Below, in pieces: positions 32,931 to 44,977 of a stretch of 64,000 bases of DNA (the stretch's first letter is position 1; every line of letters starts with the position of its first letter). Source of the DNA: Selaginella moellendorffii (lineage: Eukaryota > Streptophyta > Lycopodiopsida > Selaginellales > Selaginellaceae). The DNA lies in contig NW_003314280.1 in assembly GCF_000143415.4 (NCBI RefSeq), positions 405,262 to 469,261 on the forward strand, read 5' to 3'. The notes below the pieces were generated by a model, which worked only from the letters and a program-made list of their open reading frames with translations, was not told the DNA's origin and did not search any database. Position numbers and translations under genes: made by a program.

Positions 32931-33977
32931 TGTGCCTAGAAATCTTTAGCGAGCAAGAATGCTCACGGGCTCTTAATCCCACCACCGTGCATATTAAGTA
33001 AAGCCTTCATGGCAGCTTTGGACCAGAAGTAGCAGCTTCTACACAGGAGGTTTTTCATCCATCACCTTTCTATGAATTTGAGGATCGAACAGTGAACACA
33101 AACACATTCATGCCTGGAAGAACACAAACACAAATTCCAAGAAAGAACGAATTAAACTTGAATTAACAGTGTCTCCTCAACCTCTTTGATTCCCCATGGA
33201 GAGTTCTACACGAGGATATCAGCTGGATCTCTTTGACCAAATGGAGGCAACTGTGCAATGCCTTTGTTCTCTCCACGGTTCTCGCCGCCTGCTTAGCACT
33301 GTGCAATCTGGACCGCGGTGAGCACATGCACTTGCGGATCCAGCGGCAGTGGGATGATCTTGAGGTGACGGCACTTCTCGGGATATGCCCAGACCGGGCA
33401 TCACACCAGGGCATTTGAGATCTTCCGGATCATGCAGCAGTGGTGGTGCTGCGACAATCTCCGCCATGCCACCTGCCTTGATCTGCACAAAGACATTTTT
33501 AGGGTAAATATTAAGATTTTATTTTTCTTGATAAGATTTGAGATATATTTATCTTTAGAACTCATTTATAAGCCTAAACAAAAGGAAATTTTACCAAGAT
33601 TTGTTTGGAAAGTTGTTCTTTGAGCCATTTAAGATTTGTTGTCTTTCCGGCCATGACGAAACATAAACACACACGAGAATAAATGAGCCATCATGAAAAC
33701 AATAACATACATTCCAATTTACTTCTGCACAAGAGAAACCAAAAGTTAGAAAAAAACTTCTGCAAAGTATTATACTAAATCCTTAGTGACTGTTTTAATC
33801 CATAATGGATTATTAGAGTTTATACATATAACATTGGATCTCAAAACTTGGAGGTTGCTATATATACACCAATTCCTCTAGCTTGCCATTGAAAAATGCA
33901 TTATTGACATCCATCTACTCAACTTCAAGGTCTAAGTGATTAGTGATTGCAAGAACAAAACAAATAGAAACAGCATT
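32931..33977. other. Intergenic, one unassigned conserved-looking patch
   Basis: Around 33180-33480, minus-strand frames give up to 89 codons with Pro-rich text (for example LPPFGQRDPADILV), but no family I can name. The rest is AT-rich and empty. Confidence 0.35.
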
Positions 33978-34600
33978 CCCGAACACTGCCACCACCTTTT
34001 GCAATTGCCCGTGCTGCCCATACGCAGCCAGCATGGCATTACATCATGAACCTCATGTCACGAAACAAACGCTCAGCTTGTAGAAAATGCCCTGCGGCAT
34101 ATGCCGAAAGCATAGAGTTCCACGAAGCTACGTCCACACTGCTTCCGCGGAAGCAAGCTCGCCGTTGATGGCGTACCCGGTTATCATGGCGTTCCAGGAA
34201 ACATCGAATCAAACACTCCTTTTGCCTGGTGGAGATGCCCGTGCCGGCCATATGCGCTGAGCATGGCCGTGGCGGCGATTAGGGTTCTTTCTTCCATGCG
34301 CTCCAGCGCGCGCATCGCCTCGTCGAGGTCGCAGCACTAGATCCCACTCGGGCTTCGCGTTGAAAATCTCCTTGGCGGCTTGCAAGTGCCCGGACTGAGC
34401 GGCGTTTGATCGAAGATCTCGCGGGCTTGGTCGGCCCGAGCATGAGCGCCCAGGAGAAGATGTTCTTCGCGGTGGGAGGGATGGTGAGGAAAGTGGCGTG
34501 GGGGATCCCAGGCTCGCCCAGACGCCCAGGACAAATCCTCTCCGCCCATGCCAAATGCCGTGTTTTCGCCGTGCCCAAGAACCCTAATATCTGGAAGAAA
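33978..34600 (-). pseudogene. Deleted partial copy of the PPR gene at 29646-31286
   Basis: The sequence aligns with 30460-31320 of the intact gene, including the leader and the start MGGEDLSWAS (near 34540), but has several internal deletions and frame changes. Examples are a gap around 34410-34440 and another around 34040. It represents a tandem duplication followed by decay. Its former 5' leader now abuts the DUF569 gene, which is transcribed the other way. Confidence 0.8.
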
Positions 34601-34704
34601 GGAGTGGAGATTTTCCTTGTTCCTTCCTTCCACTCCGCGACGCGTTTGCGCGCAAGCTTAAGCAGGCGCGATCTCGCTAGGGCAGCGCCAGCGATCGATC
34701 GGCT

Positions 34705-35597
34705 ATGGAGCATTTCGCGAAGGCGAAGACGGTCCGGCTGAGGAGCTCGCACGGGAAGTACCTGTGGGCCGAGGAAGACATGGTGGGCGTGTCGCAGGAG
34801 CGCGATTCCGGTGAGATGGCGGTGTGGGAGGTGGAGATCGCCGAGAGCTCTGGGGAAGACTGTGGTGTGGTCCGTCTCAAGAGCGCGCTGGGCTGCTACC
34901 TCACGGCCTCGGACGAGCACTTCCTCCTGGGAATGACGGGCAAGAAGGTGTTGCAGAGCGCGCGCGGCAATCAATCGCTGGAATCGCTGGTGGAGTGGGA
35001 GCCCATCGCGGCGGGCGAGGTAGGCTCTTTTGTCAAGCTCAAGACGCGCCATGGCAACTTCCTGCGCGGCAATGGCGGGATTCCTCCATGGAGGAACTCG
35101 GTCACGCACGACGTGCCCGTGAGATCTGCGACCCAGAGCTGGCTCCTCTGGGAGGTGGAGGTGGTCGAATCCAAGACCCAACACCAGCAGCAACACCACC
35201 GGCGATCCAAGAGCTCCTTCTCGGTAAGAGGTCCCTGCCAATTCCACGATCGATCGATGGAATCCTTGTGTTCTTCTTGTGCCAGGCGACGCCCCAGCTC
35301 TCTTTCAAGATCCCCAAATCCGAGGGGAGGCTCATCCGCTACGCGGTGGTGTGGGACAAGAGCGAGACCATTCCAGTTCCTTGCAAGGAGTGGCCCAGAT
35401 TTCACTTCCACGGGGGTAATACTCTCGCGGATCTCACCACCGCGATCAAGGAGGAGCTGGGGCTTGATCCGAGCGAAGAGGTGCTCGTCTGCTCTAGGCA
35501 CGATGCCAGCGGCAAGATCTTCCCGCTCAAGCTTGGGCTTCCCCCAAACAATGCGCCTATGAGCCTGGTGATTGTCAGGTCTCCTCCTCCACAATGA
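34705..35597 (+). CDS. DUF569-domain protein, two exons
   Basis: Exons 34705-35223 and 35286-35597 are joined in phase 0 across a 62-bp GT-AG intron, giving 276 residues. The first exon is a plant DUF569 domain, a beta-trefoil/fascin-like fold. MEHFAKAKTVRLRSSHGKYL (residues 1-20), GCYLTASDEHFLLGMTGKKV and GGIPPWRNSVTHD are its hallmark segments. A His/Gln-rich linker (QHQQQHHRR) follows. The second exon encodes a conserved C-terminal domain that often accompanies DUF569 (LIRYAVVWDKSE, LTTAIKEELGLDPSEEVLV). The biochemical role of the family is not established; actin cross-linking similarity is structural only. ATG 34705 is the first start and fits the family N-terminus. Confidence 0.88.
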
Positions 35598-36030
35598 TAC
35601 CAGAAAATGTTCAATATACTAGAGTCAGACAGGGATCCCCCTCTCCCCCACACTATTTGGCTTGTTCATGAATGGGCTTGAGCAAGTCAAGCACCCTCCC
35701 CAATTGTCCTTGCAGGAAACAGACGATACACCTCCAATAGCTTACAATCGACATCCTCCTGCATGGTATGCCACCCCTTCGTTTTTACGTCATCCAGATT
35801 GCTACTTGGGAAGCCTTCCTGCCTGAGGAGCGCAATCTCACTGGACTCATCTTCGACTCCTCAAATCCTTTGTGATTCATCTTCGCTGGTGTGAAAGCTA
35901 GAAGACCTGCTAGGAAGCAAAGGACCCATAGGTCTAGATCCTGGTTCACATCGTCGTAGCTTAGCTGTGGTAATCGAGAGGCTTCCGCCTTTGGTCCTAA
36001 AGAGTCGCTGTTAGATCCACAAGGACTTAT
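35598..36030. other. Intergenic downstream of DUF569
   Basis: No supported gene. Minus-strand fragments are too short to assign. Confidence 0.4.
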
Positions 36031-36320
36031 AGAAGAAACTCAGTCTTTCCAATCCCTGGATTCCCCATGAGCAGGATCGAGTTCTTGTCGTTGGGGTTTG
36101 CCAAGACCACGGCCTGTATCTTGCTGCTTATAGCACCGCCTCTCCAAAATCTTCATATTGCTGAAGAGATCGATAATTGTCGGAATTAGCCTGAAGAAAT
36201 TGTTACTTGAAATATCAAGTACCTGTAACTTTTTCATGTTCCATATCCAGTTTGGAATGTTACCACTAAATTGAATATTTGCGACCCTTAAGACTGTCAC
36301 GCCACCTCCAGAAAATATCT
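36031..36320 (-). pseudogene. LRR and P-loop gene relic
   Basis: Two protein fragments lie side by side on the minus strand. 36170-36300 reads as leucine-rich repeats (FSGNIPNWIWNMKKLQVLDI). 36040-36125, in another frame, gives AVVLANPNDKNSILLMGNPG followed by IGKT, a Walker A loop of the kind seen in STAND/NACHT and Crinkler-type proteins. Neither has a start or the rest of its domain, so this is a decayed junction of two gene fragments. Confidence 0.5.
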
Positions 36321-37134
36321 GTTAGAGTTTAGTAGCACATCTGCAGTAAGTAGTTGGGAAGCAGAGTTGAGGTTGTTAATATAACCATGTGAAAGTGTGT
36401 TTTAATTTATGTGGCACTAGGGCAAAAGAGGAGATTCGTTTCTTTTTGTGATTTGGTTAAAGTGCAGGTAAGGATTTGCAATCTAGTTTTAAGAGATTTG
36501 GTTAGGAATAAAAGATATAAAGAGGAAGTTAAATTGGGCTTAAAGTGTTTAAATGTGTTTAATAATGATTTTGTAAATTTTAGAATGGAGAGCATTTTCT
36601 AGAGAGATCTCACAACTTGCCAATGGCAACACAATGGCTTTAAGATTGTGTGTAAGCATTCCACAGCTTGCTGGTGGCAACATAGTGGCCCTGGAATAAT
36701 GATCTTAAATCTAAAAATGTTCTTGAAAGTTAGATTTTCAGGGTGTTTTCTTCTAAGGATTGAGTGGTTTTGAGGGAGAATTTTGGAGTAGGAGAGAATG
36801 CTTCACGACCTATTAGTGATAATGTAGTGGCTTTAAGCAAATTTAAAAGATAAAAAAGTGTTCTTAGTCTCTTTCCTACAAAGGTGTATGACAGGAGGTA
36901 ATTAAGGGTAATTGCATTTTGTTTGGCACTTTGGAGCCCCCATCCTACAAGTCTTGTGTCTGGCCAGTGAAAACACAATGGCCCTAAGTTATCCCCTCCC
37001 CTTTAAATGCCCTTCTTCATTCTCTTTTGTGTGGGATTCAGCAATATAAAATTGAGGCTCTTAACTCAACTGATTAGTCTTTTTGAGTATGAGTAGTCTT
37101 GGATTTGCCTAGCTTCCTTTGCTGTAGCCACTTC

Positions 37135-37280
37135 TGTGTTTTTTTAAGGGACTTGCCCAAATGGGCCATATGGTGGGTTTGGGATATTCTGGGGATTTAA
37201 TTTGACTGGTTGGTCTTTTTGGCTTGTGTTTTTTGAAGGATTTGCCCACATGGGCCATATGGTGGATTTGGGATATTCTG
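37135..37280 (+). repeat. Two-copy direct repeat of about 55 bp, offset 91 bp
   Basis: 37135-37190 and 37226-37280 share GCCATATGGTGG and flanking sequence ending GGATATTCTG, with a few substitutions. Confidence 0.75.
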
Positions 37281-37599
37281 TAAACATGTGGGTGAATGCA
37301 ATTGTTTGGCACGCCTACATGGTGCAAACACCTTAAGGACAATAAAAGCTTCCACTAATATGAGTGGATGCATACATAAACTTTAGTTTATATATAGGAG
37401 TAAGTGGTCAAAATTAAAAGAAATTCAACAACTATCAAAATTCTACTATTCTAATAATAGTATAGCTATAAAAAATATATATATTTATAAATATAAATAC
37501 AAAATTAATTTAAATAAGAATATCCTAGAATATTTAAGTATATTTTAGATATATCCACTCTTACAAGTGTTTTTAAACAAACCAAAATATTTTAACTAT

Positions 37600-37642
37600 C
37601 TATCTATCTATCTATCTCTCTCTCTCTCTATATATATATAAA
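37600..37642 (+). repeat. Compound microsatellite
   Basis: (TATC)n passes into (TC)n and then (TA)n. Confidence 0.85.
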
Positions 37643-38445
37643 TATATAACACTTTAAAAATAAGTTAATAAAAGTTGGTAGATCAATGTTTTAATGTGGA
37701 TGGAGCTCTTTGGGTCAATTACAAAACATTATCTATACCTTTTCTAAATTATTTATTAATCAAATTGATAAATATATAATTCAACAAAAAATTCTAAAAG
37801 CTTTACTAGAAGAGAAGTTAATATAAAGCTGAACAAGTATTATCACATATTATGGGCATAAACACAAGCCACATTTTTATTCAATGATTATATGCCAAAA
37901 TTAAATTTAATGAGAGTTGTAAGCTTATATTTGACTAGTGACCTTATATAATACTCTATAATAAACTCTTTGAGTAACTATGTAAGTGCATTTCTTTAAT
38001 TAATTAGATAGCTTTGTAATAACCATATTGTGAGTGCTCATAATCCAACTTTACTCAAAAATAGATTTCATTTTAAGCTAAAAAATGTGCCTTATTGTTT
38101 TTAATTTGAATTTTATAATTATAAATATATTTATAATTTATTTTATATCCACTATTAGATGCTAGAATAAATTAGAAGCGTTAAGAAAATTTTATACATT
38201 ATAAATTTATTTATAGATTATAAATAGAAGAATAATCTAAATGAATATATATAAAATATACCAAAATATCTAAGCATAGTCCCAAAACATATTAAAACTT
38301 TTCCAAAAATCTGAAATAGAACCTCATATTTTAAACTATGAAATATATAAAACTCTACTATCAAATTCAGCCATTAATTACTTTCAACTCATAACATTTT
38401 TTTAGAATGGCCATAAGGGTCAAGTTTCTTCTGGAAGGGTTGCTC

Positions 38446-38619
38446 TGTGAGTGCTTAGAATATGGAAAGGAAATACAAAAATGTGCATATCAATTAGCCC
38501 AAAAACCCTAACTTATATACAGGAGCGAGGGTTCAAATTGAAACCAATCCGACAACTACCAAAATCCCACTACGCTAATATTAGTATATAGTATCGTAGC
38601 CATACACTTGGCCTTTACA
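38446..38619 (-). repeat. Element C 3' LTR
   Basis: 174 bp. It is clearly homologous to 51119-51293, and to the relic LTR at 25775-25947 in the other orientation. Confidence 0.85.
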
Positions 38620-38768
38620 TCATCCCCTCCTCCCAGAAATGGAAGACCATTAGGGTTTCTTGTAGATGGGCCAAGATCTGGAGGAACGTTAGGAGGAGGC
38701 ATCGGTAGATCTATAGGTGGTATTAACTGCTCTTGATCCCTTTGTATAAAACATTTCAACCATTGCAT

Positions 38769-39347
38769 TGTAAGCTCCTGAGTTTGGACTTCCCGGGAGG
38801 TCACCCAGCCCAGTACTATTCTAACCCAAGGACATTTAACCCCAAATATCCCAAGACCCTTAACCGATTGGAAAAGGGGGTGCACTCTTATTCATGGGCC
38901 CTTTCCCTCTATATTTGAACCCCATGGATCGTCTTTCGAGTCGTTCCCTTTGGTTGCTTACAATCCACCACGCTTCCCTGCAAGTTCACGCCCTCGTGAA
39001 CGGAAGCTGAGAGCCGCAGCTCTCCCGAGAGCCCCGCTCTCTTGACACCCTACCCCTCGGGAGCAAACTGGACCAGCCAGATGTCAATCAACATGTGGTG
39101 TGATTCCCTTAGCCAACCAACAGAGTCGGACTTGAGACCGCTCCGATACCAAATGTAAGCTCCTGAGTTTGGACTTCCCGGGAGGTCACCCAACCCAGTA
39201 CTATTCTAACCCAAGGACACTTAACCCCAAATATCCCAAGACCCTTAACCGATTGGAAAAGGGGGTGCACTCTTATTCATGGGCCCTTTCCCTCTATATT
39301 TGAACCCCATGGATCGTCTCTCGAGTCGTTCCCTTTGGTTGCTTACA
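38769..39347 (-). mobile_element. TRIM F: miniature LTR retrotransposon, 579 bp
   Basis: 194-bp repeats at 38769-38962 and 39154-39347 (TGTAAGC...GCTTACA) flank a 191-bp non-coding middle. A perfect 5-bp target duplication TGCAT lies at 38764-38768 and 39348-39352. On the minus strand a primer site TTTGGTATCGGAGC (39140-39153) follows the LTR. It differs at one base from the usual tRNA-Met complement in TRIM E. The LTR copies are nearly identical, so it is young. It is unrelated to TRIM E except for the primer site. Confidence 0.92.
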
Positions 39348-39379
39348 TGCATATGCATAATTTTTGGAGGATTGGCCTG

Positions 39380-40498
39380 CTAGACGTCATGCCGAACTTC
39401 ATAAACTTGTGGTTCAACTTGCCGCAACACCCGATACGCTCCTTTCCACTGCACAAGGAGCCCCTTAGATAAACCACGTACCGTAAGATGGGGAAAACGA
39501 ACTAACACCAAATCATCCACTTTGTACTCTGCAGATGGACGATGATGGGAGTTGTACCACTGTTGTTGTCCCACTTGTACGCAGCCTAAGTGTTCGGTAG
39601 ACTCTGCTCAGACAAGTGGAAGAAAGCTCGTCAAATACAGGTCCCACGACCTAACATCCACAGCTTGTGACAATCGCAAAGGTAAACCTAGCTCCATTGG
39701 TAATATTGGATTATGACCATATAGGAGTTTATATGGTGAATCACCAATAGAACTCTGCACCCCAATGACATATGCATACCGAAGAGATGGCAAATAACCA
39801 TCCCAATCCGAATGCTGAAAGTTCACATACTTCACAATCATCCCCTTGAATATCTGAACGAGCCGTTCCACCAAACCGTCTGATTGTGGATGATAAGCAC
39901 TCGTGAAAGTGTGGCATATCCCCAGCTGAGACATCAAAACATGAAATGCCTCAGCCATAAATACGGGACCATTATCTAAAAGAATCCACTCTGGACAAGA
40001 ATGCTGGAACACCACTCAATTGAGGAAGAAGTATCCAATAGCAGTTGCAAAGGTGTTAGCAAAAGCACCAACTTCCACCCAATGAGTCAAGTTGTCAAAA
40101 GCAATAATAACATACTCATTGCCAGTGGTCGACTGTGGAAAAGGTCCCATAAGATCAAACGCCACCAACTCAAATAGACGAGAAACTGCAATTGACTCCA
40201 ATTGATTTTTTGCAGCCCGAGGGGGAGTATTACGAGTTTGGCACCAAATGCAGCTACGCACATACAGGATAATATCATGTTGCATCTCCGGCCAATAGAA
40301 AGACCTGCACAGCTTCTCAATTACACGACGATGTCCTATATGCCCACCTAGAACAGGAGAATCATGGTAAGCATGGAGAAACCGTGAAATAAAGATAGAA
40401 GGCACCACTAGCCATAAATGATCATCAGGATTCGTCCCCACAAAATAAATAAGGCCGTATTCGAGGTGATATTGAGAATGCAAATGCCGGAAAGGCAA
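39380..40498 (-). pseudogene. Element C integrase, broken
   Basis: Read on minus: a zinc-binding domain (HAYHDSPVLGGHIGHRRVI ... SCIWCQ, 40230-40400), then the DDE core with Asp in AFDLMGPFPQS (near 40150), Asp in LLDNGPVF (near 39975) and Glu in SDGLVERLVQIFK (near 39870). The C-terminal region QWYNSHHRPSAEYKVDDLVL leads into a GPF-like fold (39380-39570). TGA stops at 40016-40018 and 39608-39610 break it. It is the same domain set as element A's integrase but clearly divergent. Confidence 0.85.
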
Positions 40499-40612
40499 GT
40501 CATCAGCAAGTGATGCAGGATTCTCAAACCCATCTTGAAGCCTTCGAATCCACTGCTCAATCTTTTGAGCCTCATGAACCTCATCAAGAGAAGGTAGATC
40601 TTGCTCTGCACC

Positions 40613-42055
40613 TTATGGACACTGAACGTCAAGTATAGCAACCACCGATGGCATAGAATCTTCGTCTAGAAAATCCATAGAGGCTGGAACAACAGGCTCG
40701 TCAGAAACATGAGAAGAGAATGGAGAAGGAAGAAGAGCTCGAGAAAGAGCATCAGCATTAGCCAAAGAACTCCTTGGGTGATGAACAACACCAAAATCAT
40801 ATATTTGAAGCTTTAAAACCCATTGAGCAGTACGACCAACCAGGTTCTTCCACTTCAATAAAGAAGTAACAATAGCATGATCACCTTCAAGTAACGTCTG
40901 AGAACCATCCGCTGGTTGTAATGTATGGCTTATATACGCAATGGGATGGCATTGACCAAGCATACTTGAGCTCTCTTGCATTAACACACCTCCAAGACCA
41001 ATGTCAGAAGCATTCACGCGCAAAATAAAAGGTCGAGTGTAGTCAGGATATGTTAAAACCGGAAGAGTCATCAATAGCTCTTTGAGATCCTCGAACACCC
41101 GCTCACAATCTGGAGACCAGATGAAAGATGGTGTTGATGACTTTAGCAACGCTTGCAACAATGCAGTGCGATCAGAAAAATGATCCATAAAACGATCGAG
41201 ATATTGCACTTTGCCCAAGAAGCGCTGCACATCATTCATATACTTCGGAGTAGGGAACTTTAGAATAGCCACAAGTTTATCAGGATCAACTTGTAAACCC
41301 TTACGAGAAATATGGTACCTAAGATAAGTTGTATCCTTGGACCCAAACATGCACTTCATCCGCTTTAGCTTTAAACCAATGTCGCGTAGCCAATCCAACA
41401 CTTTACAAACATCACGAACATGGTCCTCCCACGTCCCCTCCGAGTGGATCAAGACATCATCAATGAAGTCAGCAATCACCTACGGCATATCGCAAAGAAC
41501 CTCATCCATCATCCATTGGAAAGTTGCTAGAGCATTGTTCAAACCAAACGGCATCACCAAAGCAGTCTTAGGAATATTTGCTTCGGCCATCGGTACTTGC
41601 CAGTACCCAGAAGCAAGATCTAGCTTGGTGAACCAACGACTTCGCCCCAAATGATCCAAGAAATTAGCAGTGTGAGGAAGAGGGTACACATTTGGGATCA
41701 TCACTTCGTTTAACGGACGATAGTCGATGCATAAATGAATACTCTCATCAGGCTTTGTCACAAGATGAGGTTCAGATGCCCAAGGGCTCTACGACTTCTG
41801 AATAACACCCTTCTTCAACATCTCCTGGATATTTGCACATAAAATCTTGATCTCCTTGGGTGATTGACGACGAATGGGAACCTTGATTGGACGAACATCC
41901 CCGGTTGGAATTCGATGACGTGTGGCAATCTTAACCCTAGACGATAGGTCAAATTCAAAGAGATCAGAATACTCTTTCATGAGCTGGTCCACCACTACAA
42001 CACAAAGATCGCCAGAGGGATCAGAAAAGGGAAGAGTAGAACAAGATGGAAACAT
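40613..42055 (-). pseudogene. Element C reverse transcriptase and RNase H, broken
   Basis: Read on minus: PIRRQSPKEIK (near 41880), CIDYRPLNEVMIPNVYPLP (near 41690), LDLASGYWQVPMA (near 41610), MPFGLNNALATFQWMMDEV (near 41520) and the catalytic FIDDVLIH (near 41455). The thumb and connection (FLGKVQYL) and RNase H follow (FILRVNASDIGLGGVLMQ near 41010, ANADALSRAL near 40745). The Asp-Asp pair is intact, preceded by Phe-Ile in place of Tyr-x. TAG stops near 41789 and 41480 and TAA at 40613 interrupt the frame. Confidence 0.85.
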
Positions 42056-42202
42056 AGGAGGAAATAGTGGGGAAACAAAAGTAATGGAAGCAAAGGTAGA
42101 AGGAAAGGGATAAAGAGGTACAGAAGTGAGAGGAATGGATGAAACATAAGGAAGTATGAGATAAGGGGGACAAGCCTCAAAATCACACTTAGCATGATTG
42201 TG

Positions 42203-42565
42203 CTACAACCAATCCATACCAAGAATGAGGTCAAAAGCTTGACTCGGCACCACCCGCAATGACTGCAACTCAAGCTCCAGATCGCCCACATGCACAACTA
42301 GGTTCACCTCATCCCGTGCACATGCATGTGTACAACAGTTGCCATAAAGAATGAAAACTAGTTCTGCCACACGACACAAGTGTAAATGGCAACATATGGC
42401 AATAGGTCGAGCAATAGAAGATAAACTCAAATCTGTATCAACTAACACGGAGAGAATAATAGAAGACCTCTTGTTATAAAAACGAGCTTGGAAAGTAAAC
42501 ACTGGATGAACTGGTGCCGAATGAACCCCTTGATGATACTCCCGAAAGAAAGATGGAGGGGTCAC
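42203..42565 (-). pseudogene. Element C aspartic protease, active site changed
   Basis: The frame contains VLVDTDLSLSSIA where retropepsins have Asp-Thr-Gly, and it ends in the flap/closing motif DLILGMDWL. The Gly-to-Asp change would abolish catalysis. It lies between gag and RT as expected. Confidence 0.75.
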
Positions 42566-42683
42566 TGACTTATTCGCGCAAGGTCCTCTGTTACTTGCGC
42601 GACTCCTCGTTTCCCAGATGTATCTCAGTGTCCAAACTGTCCACTACAGCAGCACTAACAGGACGTTGCTGACGCCAAGGTCT

Positions 42684-43291
42684 TCACCCAGGAAATGGAG
42701 GTCGCCAATCTGGAAAATGTCGACAATGCCGATAAGTATGACCAACTTCATCACACGCCCAACAGCAAACATCATGGCCACGACCATGTCCTCGCCTTTG
42801 TTCTTGGACTCGAGCAACAGTAGCATCAACCTCCATTGGAACAGGACCATCACCTATAGGAAGTGGAGTTGAAGGACATGTAGTGAGAAGTGGAAGAGGT
42901 GACGTCTCATAACATTGTGCCAAGCGAAGAGCATCGTCAAGGGTGGCGGGAGCAAGTGCATGCACAAGTTCGACAAGATCTTGACAAAGTGCTAGCCACA
43001 ACATTCCTAGCTTGATCCGCTCCAACATATTTGGCTCCACATGAAGCAAAAGACTTTGGAAATGAACGCCAAATTGCATCACTGTTTCAGATGGCCCTTG
43101 GCGAAGATGATGCAATTGTTGGAAAGCATCATCATAGTCATCGGCATCTCCGAAGGCGCATTTGAAGACGTCCGGGAGAACACTCCAATCCCTATGAGTG
43201 GTTGCGCTTAAACCATTGTACCACTGCAATGCCGTCCCTTGGAGACATGTGAAACTCATGTAAATGTCAAGCATCATCCCAAGAATAATAT
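42684..43291 (-). pseudogene. Element C gag, 3' part
   Basis: This is the retrotransposon gag core (LQGTALQWYNGLSATTHRDW, FGDADDYDDAFQQLHHLRQG) followed by one zinc knuckle C-x2-C-x4-H-x4-C (CWACDEVGHTYRHC) near 42740. The N-terminal part lies on the other side of element D at 50650-50884. Confidence 0.8.
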
Positions 43292-44977
43292 TGTAAGCGA
43301 CTAATTTTTCCATTCTACTTTAGTCACCTAACCACACCTCCGACCACTTGGAGGAGTCTCATTCACAACCTCCATAAGTCCCATTCAGGACTTGGGGCTT
43401 GCTAGCCCCAAGAATGGCATCCATGCCACTCAACCTTTGCACTTGGTCTAAGTGCTCCACGTGTCCAATCCCATGACCGACACCCCAAGGTACCACCGAT
43501 ATATGAGCCTGTTACGCTAGGCCACGCCCATTCACCTTGGTCACATTGGTGGTCTAACACCACCTGCATTGCAATCTCGTCTCTCCAAGACTGGGCCATC
43601 CGTCCATGAGTGATCATCCCAGATCCACTCCTTAGCATCCTTAGGATGCCCCCAAACATGGGGAATAGCCTTCCCCAATATCCCTCTGTCAGTCCCCACT
43701 AAGTCCCTTTCTGCCCACGGCTGTATTCACCAACACTACCACTGAATTGAGGCCCACCGGCCCAACCACTAAGTCCCACGGTCCTCTGGGACTTCCTCAC
43801 CACACGACTGTGTCCTTGGTCACTACCCTAGAGGACTGCTCCTCTTCCTTTCCACAGTCTGGGCCTTTGGGACAACATTTCGGAACACCGTGGCCTTACG
43901 CGAGCCACCTGGATACTCTCCCCGCCTTTCACCTTTAGGTGCTCTAGCCATGGGCTTAGAGCGAGGTTCCGTTGAGCCATGCCTAGTATCCAAGTAGGTA
44001 GTGCCACCCACACTTGGACTGGGAGCATCGGCCAGTCGATCTCCCGGGGGAACTAGAGCCGACTCTTGAACACTTCACCAAGCTACCTCGCTTGTCGGTC
44101 CATGTTCACTCTAGTCTTGGACTTCCCAGTGGTTAGCTCATCACCCAACACTGGGTCTGGCCTTCCTGGGCCAAACTGGCCTTTCCTGGCCAAACTGGCT
44201 CCACTGCAGTCCTCCCCCTTACTATACTTTTGGAGCTCACCAAACCCCCCAGGATCTGGGAGACGAACGCTTTGGGCTTTCACCCTCTCAGACTCGAACT
44301 CGGACTTGGACTCAGACTCAAACTTGGACTCGGACTCGGACTCGGACTCGGACTCGGACTCGGACTCGGACTCGGACTCGGACTCGGACTCGGGCTTGGT
44401 CTCAGCCTTGGCCTCGGTCTCGGTCTCGGTCCCGGTCCCGGTCTCGGTCCCGGTCCCGGTCTCGGTCTTGGTCCCGGTCTCGGTCTCGGTCTCGGTCTCG
44501 GTCCCGGTCTCGGTCTCGACCTCGGACTCCATCTCGGGTCCTTCTCGGACTCCATCTCGGACTCCATCTCGGACTCCGTCTCGGTCCATCTCAGACTCCA
44601 TCTCGGACTCCGTCTCGGTCCATCTCAGACTCCATCTCAGGTCCATCTCGGACTCCGTCTCGGTCCACCTCAGACTCCATCTCGGACTCCATCTCGGGTC
44701 CATCTCGGACTCCATCTCGGGTCCATCTCGGACTCTGTCTCGGTCCACCTCGGACTCCATCTCGGACTCCATCTCGAGTCCCTTTTTGGAGCCTCGTTTA
44801 TTGCTCGCTTCATGCTTGTTCCTCGAGCACTTTGTTGGGAGTTCCCCTCCCGCTCTCAACCTTCCAAGTCGGAGCTTTTAGTCCAAACGTGTTACGCTCA
44901 TTTGGCTTTCGCTTCGGCCACTACCACATGGCACCCTTCCGGCTCCACTTTGGGGCCTAGGGATTTTGTGTCTCACA
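43292..44977 (-). repeat. Element D 3' LTR
   Basis: 1686 bp with a long hexamer-based array. It is 72 bp longer than the other LTR, all or mostly in the array. Confidence 0.9.
44281..44780 (-). repeat. Hexamer/dodecamer array in the element D 3' LTR
   Basis: On the plus strand, (GGACTC)n (44285-44395) passes into (GGTCTC/GGTCCC)n (44400-44520), then a 12- and 18-bp pattern built on CTCGGACTCCAT (44520-44780). Because the units are multiples of 6, all frames stay open and give false Ser-Asp, Gly-Leu and Glu-Ser repeat proteins. Confidence 0.9.

Larger units (their letters stand above)
36321..38445. other. AT-rich DNA without a recognisable gene
   Basis: It contains a tandem duplication (37135-37280), a TATC/TC/TA microsatellite (37600-37642), and a repeat (37440-37570) inverted relative to 26510-26650. 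No reading frame above 82 codons and no domain. Confidence 0.5.

Noticed and set aside
33219-33488. Small minus-strand gene
   Set aside because: All three frames look equally protein-like in short stretches, and no domain, start context or splice pattern supports one.
44281-44780. CRISPR-like array
   Set aside because: The repeats are continuous 6- and 12-bp units without spacers, in a plant LTR.
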